Shown: in pieces, positions 1-11,342 of the stretch | How the letters are laid out: the number at the start of each line of letters is the position of its first letter | Numbering within the stretch: position 1 is the first letter of the stretch | Assembly (NCBI GenBank): GCA_020809705.1 | Contig: CP085835.1 | Location: forward strand, 372,001-436,000 | Length of the DNA: 64,000 bases | Reading direction: 5' to 3' | Source: Calonectria ilicicola | Taxonomy: Eukaryota > Ascomycota > Sordariomycetes > Hypocreales > Nectriaceae | The notes under the pieces: model-generated | The model's input: only the letters and a program-made list of their open reading frames with translations | Told to the model about the DNA's origin: nothing | Databases searched by the model: none | Made by a program: the position numbers and the translations under genes

Positions 1-20
1 AAGGGGTCGAAAGTGAACCT

Positions 21-2162
21 ATGGTCAACCCATCATTCATTCCCCCACCCTATTCTCCTTGCGTTAAGTCGTTTTCCGATCTTAGGAAGATAAACATCGA
101 AAATCTTTGTATTGAGACCCATCACAGGGATACCTACCTTCTCGTCAGGCCAGTCACACCAGCTGATAGAATGTCTGGAACATTAGTCATGGCTATTGTG
201 GAGGACGAGAACAACCATGTTATCATGTTGCAGCTCTTCCATCAAGAGCTGGAGGGGGAAGAGATTACGGAACAGATTTTTAACCAGTACAGGGCTTTCA
301 TCATCAAAGAGCCATATATGAATCTCTTGGCAGATGGAGACTATGGGCTTCGTGTCGATCACCCATCGGATGTTATTTGTCTTCCTGACCATGACCAGAG
401 AATCCCCAGACTCTGGTGGAAGACACCAGATGAGAATGCAATGCCTGCCTCAGCTTGGAATGCGAAAGGATATGAGTATTTCAAGGCGTCCAAATACCGC
501 AACGCTCTGGAATGGTGACCATATTTCTCTCTACTGTTTACCACAAAAGCTTATTTTCGTGTCAGTTACACCCAAGCTCTTGGTTGCTCCCCGACTCTAG
601 AAGAGGTCGAAGCCATCAGACTCAATAAATGCTTGGCTTTTTTGAAAGAAAGGAAATTCGAGTCTGTTCTATCAGAATTCGAATTCTTCCCCGCTAAATT
701 CGAGAAAGCGCTCGCATGCAAGGCGAATGCTCTGTATCAATTGCGGAGATATCGTGAATGTTGCGAGGTTCTGAAATCTTTACTTCTCGAGTATCCACAA
801 AATTCTGCTGCCAGACCCCAACTTTCCCGAGCAATCAACCGATGCTTGGAGCAAGAGTACGCCAAATACCAGTTCCGGCAACTCTATGAGGAGATTAGGG
901 AGCTTCGACCACCGCTGTTGGATCATGCGACCTATGTCGGCCCGGTAGCTGTCAGACAGTCGGGATCAAGAGGTCGTGGGTTGTTTACAACAAAGGCTGT
1001 CAATGCAGGCGATTTGCTGCTGTGCGAAAAAGCCTTTGCATATGCATATCTTGACAATGAAGAGCTTGACAACCCAGATGTGGCGGTTTTATTCAACCTG
1101 GACAACGACAAAATCACCATCGGATCACAGCCACGACTCATCACCGAGATTGTGCAGAAGATCTATCGAAACCCGTCTCTTGCTTCTGTTATTACTGGCC
1201 TTCACCATGGAACGTATGAATCAGTCGGTAACTCAGAAGCTGATTCGTCTATTGTTGATTCGTAAGAATATGGCAGTCATTCTCGCATCTCCGTACTAAC
1301 CTTTTGGTTTAGGTTTCTAGTTGAGCGTATTGTATCTCTCAACTCCTTCGGATGTTCACTATCGTCTCTCGATAGACACTTAAAGGCTATAACAGATGAT
1401 GATTTTGAAGACCCAACTGAGACATACTACCACTCATGTGGCATCTGGCCGATGGCTTCCTACATCAACCATGAATGCCACAGCAATGCTCGTCGCTCAT
1501 TCATTGGCGATATGATGGTAATTAGGGCATCACAGGATATACCGGCCGACACGGAGATCCATTTCTGGTATCAAATGCCCAGCACAGTTGATTATGTGGA
1601 TCGCCAGAAACGACTTCGGCACTGGGGATTCGAGTGTGGATGCGTCATATGTGAAGACGATAAAGCCACAAACAATATAACCTTTTTGAACAGAAAGAAA
1701 CTGAGAGATGGATTGAAGAAAGCCTTTCAGTCCGAACAGGAACTAGACACGGGCATGGTTGAGGCCATGTTGGTTCAACTCGAAGGAACATACAACCGAC
1801 CTGCCTCTGAGGTTCCTCGTTTGGGTGTCTGGGATGCTTACTTTGCACTTGCGCAACATTACTTCGAAAAGTCGGAAGTAGCAAAAGCTGTTGATTCAAT
1901 TTTGAAGGTCTTTGCGTCTCTTGGCTATGTTATTGAAGGTGGAAGTCTGCCTCATACCACAGCTGAATCGATAGTGATTAAGAAATGGGGGATAATGGTA
2001 AATTCACTCATCCGATGCTGGATTATACTTTGCCGCATCTATCATGAGGCAGCTCCGGATCTGGAGATGCATGCAGTGGAGTATACTCGAATCACATACA
2101 AGATTTGTATTGGAGAAGATGAGAGCTTTGAGGATGCACATGTACGATCCAACCTTGAGTGA
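21..2162 (+). CDS. TPR and SET domain protein, probably 5'-partial
   Basis: Likely a SET-domain protein with N-terminal TPR helices, the fungal group related to SMYD-type lysine methyltransferases; the substrate is unknown. I read three exons: 21-514, 566-1261 and 1313-2162 (679 residues within the window). The first intron (51 nt) removes an in-frame TGA at 516 and joins NALEC to YTQALG, completing a canonical TPR helix. The second (51 nt, GTAAGA donor) restores the frame into the SET core. The SET core shows SYINHECHSNARRS (the NHxCxxN signature) and a later Cys-rich segment, FECGCVIC, as in post-SET regions. The frame is open upstream of the first ATG to the window edge, so the true start may lie outside. 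Family assignment is firm; a histone target would be a guess. Confidence 0.85.
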
Positions 2163-2618
2163 GACGAGTTTGATTCTGGGATATTTCTTGCAGTATTCAC
2201 CAAATAAAAATTTCAATTTTTATCATGGCATTGTGCATTGTCTTAGTTCTCTACAAAAGTGGACTCAGCGTAGTGCGACAATTCAGGTTACTAATCCACA
2301 TTGGTAGCGTCTTTACTCCAGCCTGGACACCGTCGCTCAACAATGATGTGTTCTTCGAGCGACAGAGATCAAAAGTTCCTCGCGTCTTGGATTGAAATTT
2401 GTATCATGAAGCTAATGTGGGGTTTCGGCGTGAGTCATCTTGTGATGCTAGATGAAGGGTCGACGTAAGCAGCTCGTCCAAATTAGGAAGCCGATAAGTT
2501 GACTATTTTTTTTGGGGAAAAAGTTGGATGATATGGTGCCATAGATATAAATATATTGCATCTGACCAAAAATTCTCAGAACAATAACAACCATTCCATC
2601 AGAGTATTCTCTGTAATA
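2163..2618. other. intergenic region, TPR-SET to DmpA-like peptidase
   Basis: Holds the 3' flank of the TPR-SET gene and the promoter of the peptidase gene. Apart from a TATA-like box near its end I see no further gene; the short reading frames here overlap the 3' end of the SET gene and lack family signatures. Confidence 0.6.
2546..2553 (+). promoter_or_regulatory. TATA-like box of the DmpA-like peptidase gene
   Basis: A TATAAATA element lies 66 bases before the ATG at 2619. An earlier in-frame ATG at 2556 is only three bases downstream of the box, which argues for the 2619 start. Confidence 0.5.
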
Positions 2619-3818
2619 ATGGGCCCTTCAGTAAATACCCCGAGAGCACGTCTTCGAGACGTCGCTCCCCAAGTTCATCTCGGCACTTGGAAGCCAGGCC
2701 CAAAGAATGGCATTACCGACGTTCCAGGTGTTCTCGCCCATACCACAACGATTCGCGAGGGAAATGGCTCAATCAACACTGGTGTTACAACCATTCTTCC
2801 GCGTCGAGACTGGTTCCACAAAGCTTGCCATGCAGGAATCTTCCGCTTCAACGGGTCTGGAGAGATGACAGGAAGTCACTGGATTGAAGAAACCGGTTTG
2901 CTGCACTCACCTATAATCATTACCAACAGTTTTGCCGTCGGTCCATGTTATACTGGAATTTACAAGTACGCCATTCAGGAATACGGCCAGGGTGAGGAGG
3001 GTGTCGATTGGTTCCTTCTACCTGTCGTGGCTGAGACATTCGACGGGCATCTCAACGACCTGAGACATTTCGCAGTTACCCCAGAGCACGTTGTCGAGGG
3101 TATCACAAATGCATCTTCCGATCCTGTCCCAGAGGGGAATGTTGGTGGCGGAACCGGCATGCTGTGCCAAGGCTTCAAAGGTGGCACTGGAACCAGCAGC
3201 CGTTTGGTCCCCGGGTCCAGCGATGATGGAGGTATTTCATATACCGTTGGTGTTCTTGTCCAGGCAAACTACGGTCGTATGAAGCATTTCAAAATCTCAG
3301 GTGTTCCAGTGGGTCGAATCCTTGCCGAGCATGCCGAGAAAGATGCCGTTTTGGCTGCTCGGAAGCAGGAGTACGAGGCGGCAAAAGATAGCAAGGATGG
3401 ATCTATAATCATCATCATTGCCACTGATGCTCCTCTACATCCCACGCAACTTCAAAGGTTAGCCAAGCGCGCGACCGTCGGTCTAGCGCGCGTCGGAGGA
3501 TACGGACACAACCCATCGGGTGACGTTTTCCTAGCGTTCTCCACTAGCAATGAAATCCCCGTGCAGACAGTTGGGGGCCAACATCGTGTAGTTGACCCGT
3601 TTGAGCCGCGCAAGTTGAATATTGATTATATTGATGATCAGACTATCAATGGACTTTTTGAAGCAGTGGCCGATGCTACGGAGGAGGCCATTTACAACGC
3701 CCTTTGCATGGCGGAGACTATGACTGGAAATATGGGTCGCACTGTAGAAGCGCTGCCTCTCGATAAGGTCAAGGAGATTATGGCAAGGTATGCAGAGACT
3801 GAAACACTTCTTATTTAA
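2619..3818 (+). CDS. DmpA-type aminopeptidase (P1/S58 family)
   Basis: Predicted 399-residue intronless hydrolase of the L-aminopeptidase D-esterase/DmpA family, Ntn-type enzymes that self-cleave at a Gly-Ser bond and use the new N-terminal Ser as nucleophile. Family blocks visible are NGITDVPGVLAHTT near the N terminus, GNVGGGTGMLCQGFKGG around residues 174-189, and DGSIIIIIATDAPL, where G261-S262 is the probable autoprocessing site. GRVGGYGHNPSGD-like sequence follows (here ARVGGYGHNPSGD). The family cleaves N-terminal residues, often D-amino acids, beta-amino acids or amides. No signal peptide is apparent, so it is probably intracellular. The start at 2619 fits the TATA box better than the in-frame ATG at 2556. 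Substrate is not predictable. Confidence 0.9.
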   Translation: MGPSVNTPRARLRDVAPQVHLGTWKPGPKNGITDVPGVLAHTTTIREGNGSINTGVTTILPRRDWFHKACHAGIFRFNGSGEMTGSHWIEETGLLHSPIIITNSFAVGPCYTGIYKYAIQEYGQGEEGVDWFLLPVVAETFDGHLNDLRHFAVTPEHVVEGITNASSDPVPEGNVGGGTGMLCQGFKGGTGTSSRLVPGSSDDGGISYTVGVLVQANYGRMKHFKISGVPVGRILAEHAEKDAVLAARKQEYEAAKDSKDGSIIIIIATDAPLHPTQLQRLAKRATVGLARVGGYGHNPSGDVFLAFSTSNEIPVQTVGGQHRVVDPFEPRKLNIDYIDDQTINGLFEAVADATEEAIYNALCMAETMTGNMGRTVEALPLDKVKEIMARYAETETLLI

Positions 3819-4383
3819 GTTCATATTCCCCATGAGAAATATCACAGCCAACGTCGCCTTTCAAAATTATGATGCACGACGAAAGGCTTGGTGATTTTTT
3901 TTTTCTAACACACCCCTAAAAAAAACATGAACAAGGCTTAAGACTTTGGCCTGTTACAATTCGCTTCTATTTGGGTGCATCCAGTCCTTTCTGTCTTGTG
4001 AGACTAGGGGTTGATTTTAAAGTGGACCTTTTTACCTGGTTGTGGAAATAGGTGATTTTTTCGACAACACGGAAAGAATGCATTCATTTCGATTAAAAAT
4101 TTCCAACCATAGCCCTTTCTTTGATGGAGCTCAATCGTAATTATTGATGTGCATGAAGAGCCACGTGATAAGGAAAAAGTAAAGTGAAAAAAGAAAAGAA
4201 AATAAATGCAGCAGGAAAATCATCGGAGAAAATTTAGTGGTACAGAGAGGAGGGGTAAGTCGATCGATGACGCGACTGTAGGCCTGAAGAAACCGGAGCA
4301 ACACCACACCCAACTGCCTAATTTGAACCCAAGTCAGATTGGTGTTGGGTCCATTACATTGCAAAATCCAAGGCTGCGTCACC
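3819..4383. other. intergenic region before the large acidic protein gene
   Basis: AT-rich, with T-runs around 3895-3903 and A-runs around 3918. It contains the downstream flank of the peptidase and the promoter of the next gene. No supported gene. Confidence 0.6.
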
Positions 4384-7300
4384 ATGGCTTCGGACCAGGG
4401 ACAATGTCAGGTGAGCCGTTAATACTTAGTCGCGTGGGAAAGGAACCAAGCTAATCACCATACAAACGCGACGAATAGGCCTTACAGCTCTCTGATGAGC
4501 AAAGATGCAAAGACGCGGCTACGCATGCAAACGGTCTATTTTGTTGGTTTCACTCTAAGCAGGTCTTTGGACTTTATGCGGGCTACAAGAACCGCAACGC
4601 CCGCTTTGATGCCTTTGACGACGATGCGCCTTTATACCTCAAAAACAGCCAACCTCTTGCGAACGACACTTTTGAAGACATCCAAGACGAGTCAACCTTA
4701 AGGGAAGTGCATGCTCATCTGTTCAAAAAATATGTCTTGATCGGCAAGGTTATTGATGCACGCAAGCTGCACCACAAGCACTTCTATCCCCTTGAAATCG
4801 ATTATGGCCATCAGGCCTATCTTGATAAGCTCAGCAGCCAGCGTCACACCGTCCTACGAGCACTAGAGAGGCTTGAAAAGCGAACTGCCGAGGTCCTATA
4901 TGAAAAAGAACGCTGGTACACTTGGGTGCGCCAGGTTCAAGAGGAAGAAGAGGCAAATCGTGAGAAGGAGCAGAAGAAGATTAAACAGGAGGCTGCTTTG
5001 TTTAAGCGTCACTTGAAGAAGTTGACGGTCCGGTTGGCCCAGGCACGTAAAATTGAGGAACAAAAACGCCAAGATGCATATCTCGATGATGCCTACCGGG
5101 AGCGCATGGAAATGTCCGCCGATGAGGCATCAGAGGATGATGAGATGTGGGACCCTATTGATGACATGGAAGACAAAAAGCGAAACCGGTACATTGACTT
5201 GATCAAACACTTTCTCTGGCTAGACCTGATGGACTTGGATGTGGACATGGACGACGACGTTCACCCATCAGCTGATGCTGAACAGCCTGCTGCAGCTGAA
5301 GAACCTGGGAGTTCTTCTAAGAAAGCAAAGAAGAAAGGAAAGGCCAAAGCGGGCTCTTCTTCTGCTGGTGGGCGCGGTGCGGCCGGCAAGAAGACCAGCG
5401 GCCAGCGAAGGCTGATTGAAATGTTGGAGAGCCAGAAGAAGCACGAAAATGATTCCGAACTGAAAGAACCAGACAAGAAAAATATTGAAACAGAGGCTGA
5501 GATGAGAAAGCGGCTGAGCCAAGGAGTCACCAAGAATCTAGACAATAGATGGGGTGTCCAGCTGATTGGCACGTTGGAAAACCCCGAAGAAACCTACGAA
5601 AAGACAGCACCCATGCCCGATGACGAAATTGAATCCATGGTGGATGAAATAAAAGAGATCAAGTTGTTGCTCTTCTGTCGGCTGCTTTTAGGCCAAGCAT
5701 CTATGTTGCCTGCCGCGCTACGAGCCAACAGCGTCGAGGAGTTTCTCAATGACGCAGAGGTTACTGAGTCGGATCTACGAGATCTCTGCTTGAAAGTAGA
5801 GGAGCCTAGCCTTCAAGATTTTCGAGATGCGTGTGCCGACTTTGCACGTGGAGACGAAGCAGATGAAGATGAGGAGCTTCCCGATGTTGACGAGTCATCA
5901 TCCGAATCAGATATTGATGAGGACGAGGATCTTGATGACGAATACGATTACTCCGACTTGGATGATGAAGATGATGAGGATGATGGATTTGAGGATGAAG
6001 ATGATTTTGAGACACTTGAAGATATGATGAACGAGGAAAGACGCTACAGGGACCTTCATACGAAGGATTGGTTCTGGAAAAGGTTAATCGAAAAAGGAAC
6101 GAAGCCTGAAAAAAAGACGCCAAAGAAGCCAATAAAAAGAACCAAAATCACAGTCTGCGGGAAGAGCATCTGGAATCATGCCAGCGAGAAGGCCATGTCT
6201 AGAGACGGTTGGCTCCAATTCTCGGTCATAGCCAAGGATTGCGATCTCAAACACGCCATCCAGCTTTGTCGAAACTGGACCGAGTTCTCGGATCTAAACC
6301 TCCTCACCCTGTGGCAATTCTTCCCAGCTTCCAACTGGGCATCCTGGGGCGTCAACAGACTTGTCCAACAGCTCCACGAACTGGAATTCTTTCCCTACTT
6401 TTTGGATTTAGATGCCCAGCAGTATAGTCGCCATTTCCAGGTTGGCGGCCGCAGCTTTGCCCGGCGCAAGCATGATATTGTCGAAACCCGAAATATCATT
6501 GTTGGTCACATGAAGCGGAATGACCCAATTACTCGACGCTTTTTGCAATACCTGACAATGCGCACTGGAGAACTCCTAGTTCTGGTTAGGGATGGAAAGA
6601 CGGGTAGAGTCATCACTGCACCCCCCAAAGAGCATCTTTGGACCTATCGCAAGAAACAAGGACTTGGAAGAGCTTCAAAGAATGAATGGGAGAATGTTCT
6701 AGAGGTGGGACCTGACTACTTCTTTATGCTTGAACTTCTCCGCGAATGGCGATTTGGATTTAATGATTATTATGACATCTTCATTTGGGACTTTGTGCCA
6801 GGGCAGAACGCAATGGAGATGTACAACATCGCTATCATGGTGAGTGGACTACCTGCCTTTCCCATGCAGAAATGGCCAAGTTAACATTCAGCAGGAACTT
6901 CGGAATGCATGGCGAATCACACACCCACGTGATGTATTTTTGCATATGAAACCGCTCTTGCAAACCTTGACAAGGGAGCCGGACACGATGCGAACTCGCA
7001 GAAGGAAGCGAGAAGACACATATTGCCTTTGGGATATGGTCTCAGATGAGCAGAACCAATTTGTGCTCTATGATATCCAAGACGATGAGAAAGTGAAGAC
7101 ACACACTGTTGACGATTTGGCCGACTCCCCGTACATGTTCTATAACGAGGCTCACATCGCTGAGGATAAGGTCCTGTTTCCGGATGATGCTGAAAAGCAA
7201 AACATGCCTTTCAGAGAGATCCAAAATGGTGTCAAGCGCATCACTAGCGGTGTTTTACCCAGTGACGCCCGTCATCTTGTCAAAGGAATGGAGGCTATTG

Positions 7301-8802
7301 ATCTGGGTCTAAATCCTTTCGAAGCAATAGAAGATGATCAGACGGAACAAGAGGATAGGATGTGGGGCGTGGCCAAAGTCTGGGAGACTGGATTGGCGCA
7401 ACTTCGTAAAGAGAAGATATCAAAGGAACGACGAGAGCTCCTTATGCGAGTCAGTCTTTTTACAGACAAAAAGAAGAAGACTTATGAGCAGAGAATGTAT
7501 GAAACAGATCCCATAATTACTATGGAACGAGATAGATCTGTTGGTAAGTTATATTCCACCATTTTGATTTGGTTGGATCTTGACTAATATTTCTTTTTAG
7601 GTTTCAAAGAGTCATTCCATGAAGGAGATCTTGAACCAGGCGCCAAAGAAAAGTATGACCAAGTTCAAGAAAGAATTCATGCCATGCTTGGTAAATCACA
7701 CAACGGGCCTGTTGATTGGGTTTGGTTCATCATGGAAATCATGGACTGGTTCGGTGTCAAGGCAGATTCCGACGACCACAGCAGAGACCCTCACGCACCA
7801 TGGCCACACAGCTTCATTGTGCAAGATGTTGTCTTAGCCTTTGCAGCCATGGCAATGTTCTTCCCAGAATTGGAAATGACCAGACTTGTAACCCTGTTCC
7901 TCGGAACGAGCGAGTCTGAGAGCTTCCGGAACTCGGGTTTATTTGATCCCAAGGGACGAAGCAAGACGCGACCTGATCGAAGAACCAGAACGAGCTACAA
8001 GTTTAGAGACTCAAAATTTTGGGACGAGTGGAGAGAGTTTTTAAAGAAGGACCGATACTACGCCGACATATACCCTCTCGACTGGGCTGTTGTCATTCGG
8101 CCCATTATTGCTAAATGTTAGTTAATCCCTTAGCTCCCCTCTGTATAGTAATCTTGCTAACAATTCTTAGTATATCGCGCAGGGGTCATTTCACCGGCGT
8201 ACCTCCAAAACCACCCAGAAATAGTTGCCGGAATGGCCACCTGCAATTCTGAACCTCATCGCCCCGGCAAGATGGATCTCTTTATTACCTACGAAGATCG
8301 CTTTGGAAAATTCGGCCAACAGATCCCACCCAACTACCTCTATCCGGATAAATGGCCCCAACTTCTACCTCTCGCCATCTTGTTTGGCCAGCAGAATCCT
8401 GGAGCCCGCTTCGCCCTGCTACGTCTCTGGTCTGCGCCGCACTTTTACCCATACATGGTTGGAATGGACAACCGGAAGGGCTGTAGCTTCCTCGACAGCG
8501 CCGGTCGATCGTGGGAGTGGAGTTTCGTGCCCAAGGACATGCCGTGCAGCGAGTTCAGTGCTCACTATACCGTCGGAAATCGACTGGATTTGCTAAGGAG
8601 GCAGCTTGGAGATCGCGTGATGCACCGAGGAGACCTGATCCTGGTCATGGGTACTGATTCTCGTGACCTATTAAAGCATGCGACGGGTGTCACGTTTGCT
8701 CTGCAAACCAAACCATGGTTGAGAGAGATTGACTTGTGGAAGAGCTTTGTTAATGTTGATTTAGAGTTTTTGCAGGGCTTAGATTCACACTGGTTAGATT
8801 AA
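4384..8802 (+). CDS. large fungal protein with N-terminal Cys/His cluster and acidic tracts, function unknown
   Basis: Five exons by my reading: 4384-4410, 4479-6839, 6892-7543, 7601-8116 and 8171-8802, giving 1395 residues. All junctions keep frame (donors GTGAGC, GTGAGT, GTAAGT and GTTAGT, acceptors CAG or TAG). The N terminus, spread over the first intron, has Cys, Cys and CWFH spaced like the small C..C..CxxH cluster found in some nucleic-acid-binding zinc modules. Residues roughly 60-260 are helical and charged, followed by a Lys/Ala/Gly/Ser-rich linker and, near 5860-6030, a run dominated by Asp and Glu. The C-terminal half looks globular and is rich in Trp and aromatic residues. No catalytic signature is recognised. 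The acidic, Lys-rich layout suggests a nuclear or chromatin role, but that is only inference. Confidence 0.8.
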
Positions 8803-8910
8803 ATTCTAGGATGCAAAGTTTGATATCTTATATAAAAATAAACCACGGGGATACCGGAATATGAATCTTTATATTTGTCTCAGTATGGAGCTGACAATGT
8901 TCCATCGCAT

Positions 8911-9342
8911 TCAATTGTCTCTGCTTGGTTGCTTATCTGGCAATGCTGCCACCACATCCAACCCCATGGGAGCATTTTTGGGCAGTTCTAAAACCTTCAT
9001 TGTTGCTCTCGCTGGTCGATGATCTCCGAGGTATTCAGCTGAAACCTTGTTGAATGCTTCAAAGTCATCAAAGTTGGTCAAGTACACATTTTGTTTGATG
9101 ATTCGATCCAACGTGGTACCGGATTCTTCAAGAATGATTTTCAAATTCTCAAAAATGCGCCTCAGCTGATCTTCAGAGCTTCCGCCGACAATTTTCATTG
9201 TGGCTGGGTCAAGCGGGATGCAAGCTGTGGTGAAGACGAGATCTCCGTGAACCATGGCGTGGACGTAGGGCCCGATAGTGCGCGGTGCGCGGTCGGGACA
9301 GATGGGCTTCATGATTTGCGTGATCTGCGAAGATATTTTCAT
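8911..9342 (-). CDS. RidA/YjgF/UK114-family enamine/imine deaminase
   Basis: Single-exon protein of 143 residues, or 133 if translation starts at the second Met (9312), which fits the usual family length of about 130 better. The family hydrolyses reactive enamine/imine intermediates such as 2-aminoacrylate, releasing the ketoacid and ammonia. Visible family features: RAPRTIGPYVHA near the N terminus, the GSSEDQLRRIFENLK helix, NVYLTNFDDFEAFN, and HRPARATMKV carrying the conserved Arg that binds the carboxylate. It is head-to-head, across about 0.8 kb, with a pyrroline-5-carboxylate reductase gene. Shared imine chemistry makes joint regulation plausible but not shown. Confidence 0.88.
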   Translation of the reverse strand: MKISSQITQIMKPICPDRAPRTIGPYVHAMVHGDLVFTTACIPLDPATMKIVGGSSEDQLRRIFENLKIILEESGTTLDRIIKQNVYLTNFDDFEAFNKVSAEYLGDHRPARATMKVLELPKNAPMGLDVVAALPDKQPSRDN

Positions 9343-10173
9343 ATAGATATCAATTTAGAATCAGCATTAAAAGGATAGTTTACTCCATTGTCACGCTTTT
9401 ATGACTTGCAGCAGATTCCCGGCCCGAGTCAAAGTGGATCAGACGTTATCATCACCTTCTCGGTCCGATGCGCCAATGGCGATTGTACACTAGTCGGCTT
9501 TTACATAAAAGGCTCACTTTAGTCATGTTTCAATTAATGTTGATATTAAAAGCCTTTTTCGGGTAATAGATTCTCAACCATCTTTCTATGCCTCAACCAC
9601 AATTTGGATCTGGTCATGATACCTGTTGTAGGGGCAACTCAAGCCAAATAATTATTGCGCCAATTTCTCAAAAACGTACTGCGAGTTAATTGCATTTCAT
9701 TACTCCATAAACCTTCTTAATTCTGTGAATAGGAGAATCCCACCATGGTGTTCTTGTTTCGGCCACTCGGTCGATTTATTTGAACACCAAACCTAAATTC
9801 TGAACTTTGTCAGAAAAACCAAATAGAATCACAGAAAAACATTAAAATGCATTGGAAAACCATACTAAAAGTTTGATGACAATTTCTAGTATCAGTGTAG
9901 TCATTCGAAGAATCACTGGCTCGGTACATCTACCGAGATAAAATAGCCTCGTTGGTGATGCATCTTGGTGCGATAACTTAGTGCGATGTCGGCTATGCTC
10001 CGGCCACTCATGTGGGTCACGCCCTTTCGGTTCCAAGCCGATCATGTTCACGAGCGGGGGGATTGTCGCGACTCTTATCAAGCATCGCTGCCGCTGAATG
10101 TGATCAGTACTGTCCTTTTCCCACTAGACATTATCACTGTATTCTTTTTGCAGAGGCTGAGTGCTACGTCATC
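9343..10173. other. divergent promoter region, RidA-like and P5CR genes
   Basis: About 0.8 kb of AT-rich sequence between two divergent genes. It must hold both promoters. No clear TATA box close to either start and no further gene. Confidence 0.5.
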
Positions 10174-11126
10174 ATGAAGACTTCGAATCTCACCGTTGCT
10201 TTCGTTGGGTGTGGTACGTCAAAAAGTCACATACAGCCAGCGAAGACCATTGACACGATACAATAGGGAATATGGGAACGGCCCTATTATTGGGCTTGCT
10301 TGATGCGATTTATCCTGAAGGTAGCAATGAGGCGACGTCAAACACCATTTCTTCATTTATCGCCTGCACTGCCACGGAAAAATCAGCAGCAAGACTAAAG
10401 ACCGAGTTGGAAAGGCATGCACCTCGTGTTGAGGTTTTGCATGGACAAACCGTGAAAACAATCCAAGATGCCGATGTCGTTGTGCTAGGCTTCAAGCCAT
10501 ATATGGCTGAACAGATACTTCAATCCGCCGGGATCAAGGAAGCAGTCGGGAACAAGCTGGTCATCAGTCTCTTGGCCGGTCTTGGTCCTGCGACTATTCG
10601 AAATATGATTGTAGGAGATTCCAGTACGGCTGGTCCATTCGTGGCAAGGGCCATGCCCACGCTGGTGGTTCGCTATCGCCAATCCATCACCATTCTAGAG
10701 CAGCCCAGCGCTGATACGCCACCGGAAGCGTTCGGTACAGTAGAATGGCTCTTCAACCAGGTTGGAACAACCAAAGTCCTTACTGAGAGTCAATTCAACA
10801 CCGGTACAGCTCTCACAACTGCCTGCTTGTCGACAATTTCCGTTTGTTTCGATGGTCTTCTTGACGGTGCTGTTGTTGAGGGTCTACGCAGACAGGACGC
10901 GATGGATATTGCAACACAAGGAATCGCAGGATTCGCAACCATGCTGGCAAACGGTATGCACCCAGCTATTCTTAGGGAGAGCATGTCTTCCCCCCGTGGG
11001 TGCACTATTCAGACCTTGATGACTGTAGAAAAGGCCAGCACCAGAGCTGTTTTTGCTCAAGCTTTGATTGATGGTGTTGAGCGTTTACGCATCCTGGGCG
11101 CTGAAGGAAAGGATTCTAAGAAATGA
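10174..11126 (+). CDS. PRO3: pyrroline-5-carboxylate reductase
   Basis: NAD(P)H-dependent enzyme that reduces delta-1-pyrroline-5-carboxylate to proline, the last step of proline synthesis. Two exons, 10174-10213 and 10267-11126 (53-nt intron with GTACGT donor), give 299 residues, a normal family length. The intron falls inside the Rossmann motif: exon 1 ends in VAFVGC and exon 2 resumes with NMGTALL, forming GCGNMG. Later family blocks include ADVVVLGFKP, FVARAMPTL, and the C-terminal signature region from GTALTTACL to SPRGCTIQTLMTVEKA. It may be the housekeeping enzyme or a paralogue acting on another cyclic imine; the neighbouring RidA-like and amino-acid oxidase genes leave this open. Confidence 0.93.
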
Positions 11127-11342
11127 ATCTGACCTGTGACGTTTCACACGATTCGAATGATAGATGTCGGAATTAGATTAAATTAGACCGAATGCGAAGG
11201 GAATTAAAAAACATGGCCCCAAAACAAATTATACTCCAATCCTTTTCCATCCTATTTTTTGTCCTATCACTAATAAACTCCTTAAAACATGTTGTTGGCC
11301 TGACGGAAGCAATAAAGCAATCGCGCCTTGAACCTTGATCTC

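Noticed and set aside
516..518. In-frame TGA suggesting a broken TPR-SET gene
   Set aside because: A 51-nt intron (515-565) removes it, keeps frame and completes a normal TPR motif.
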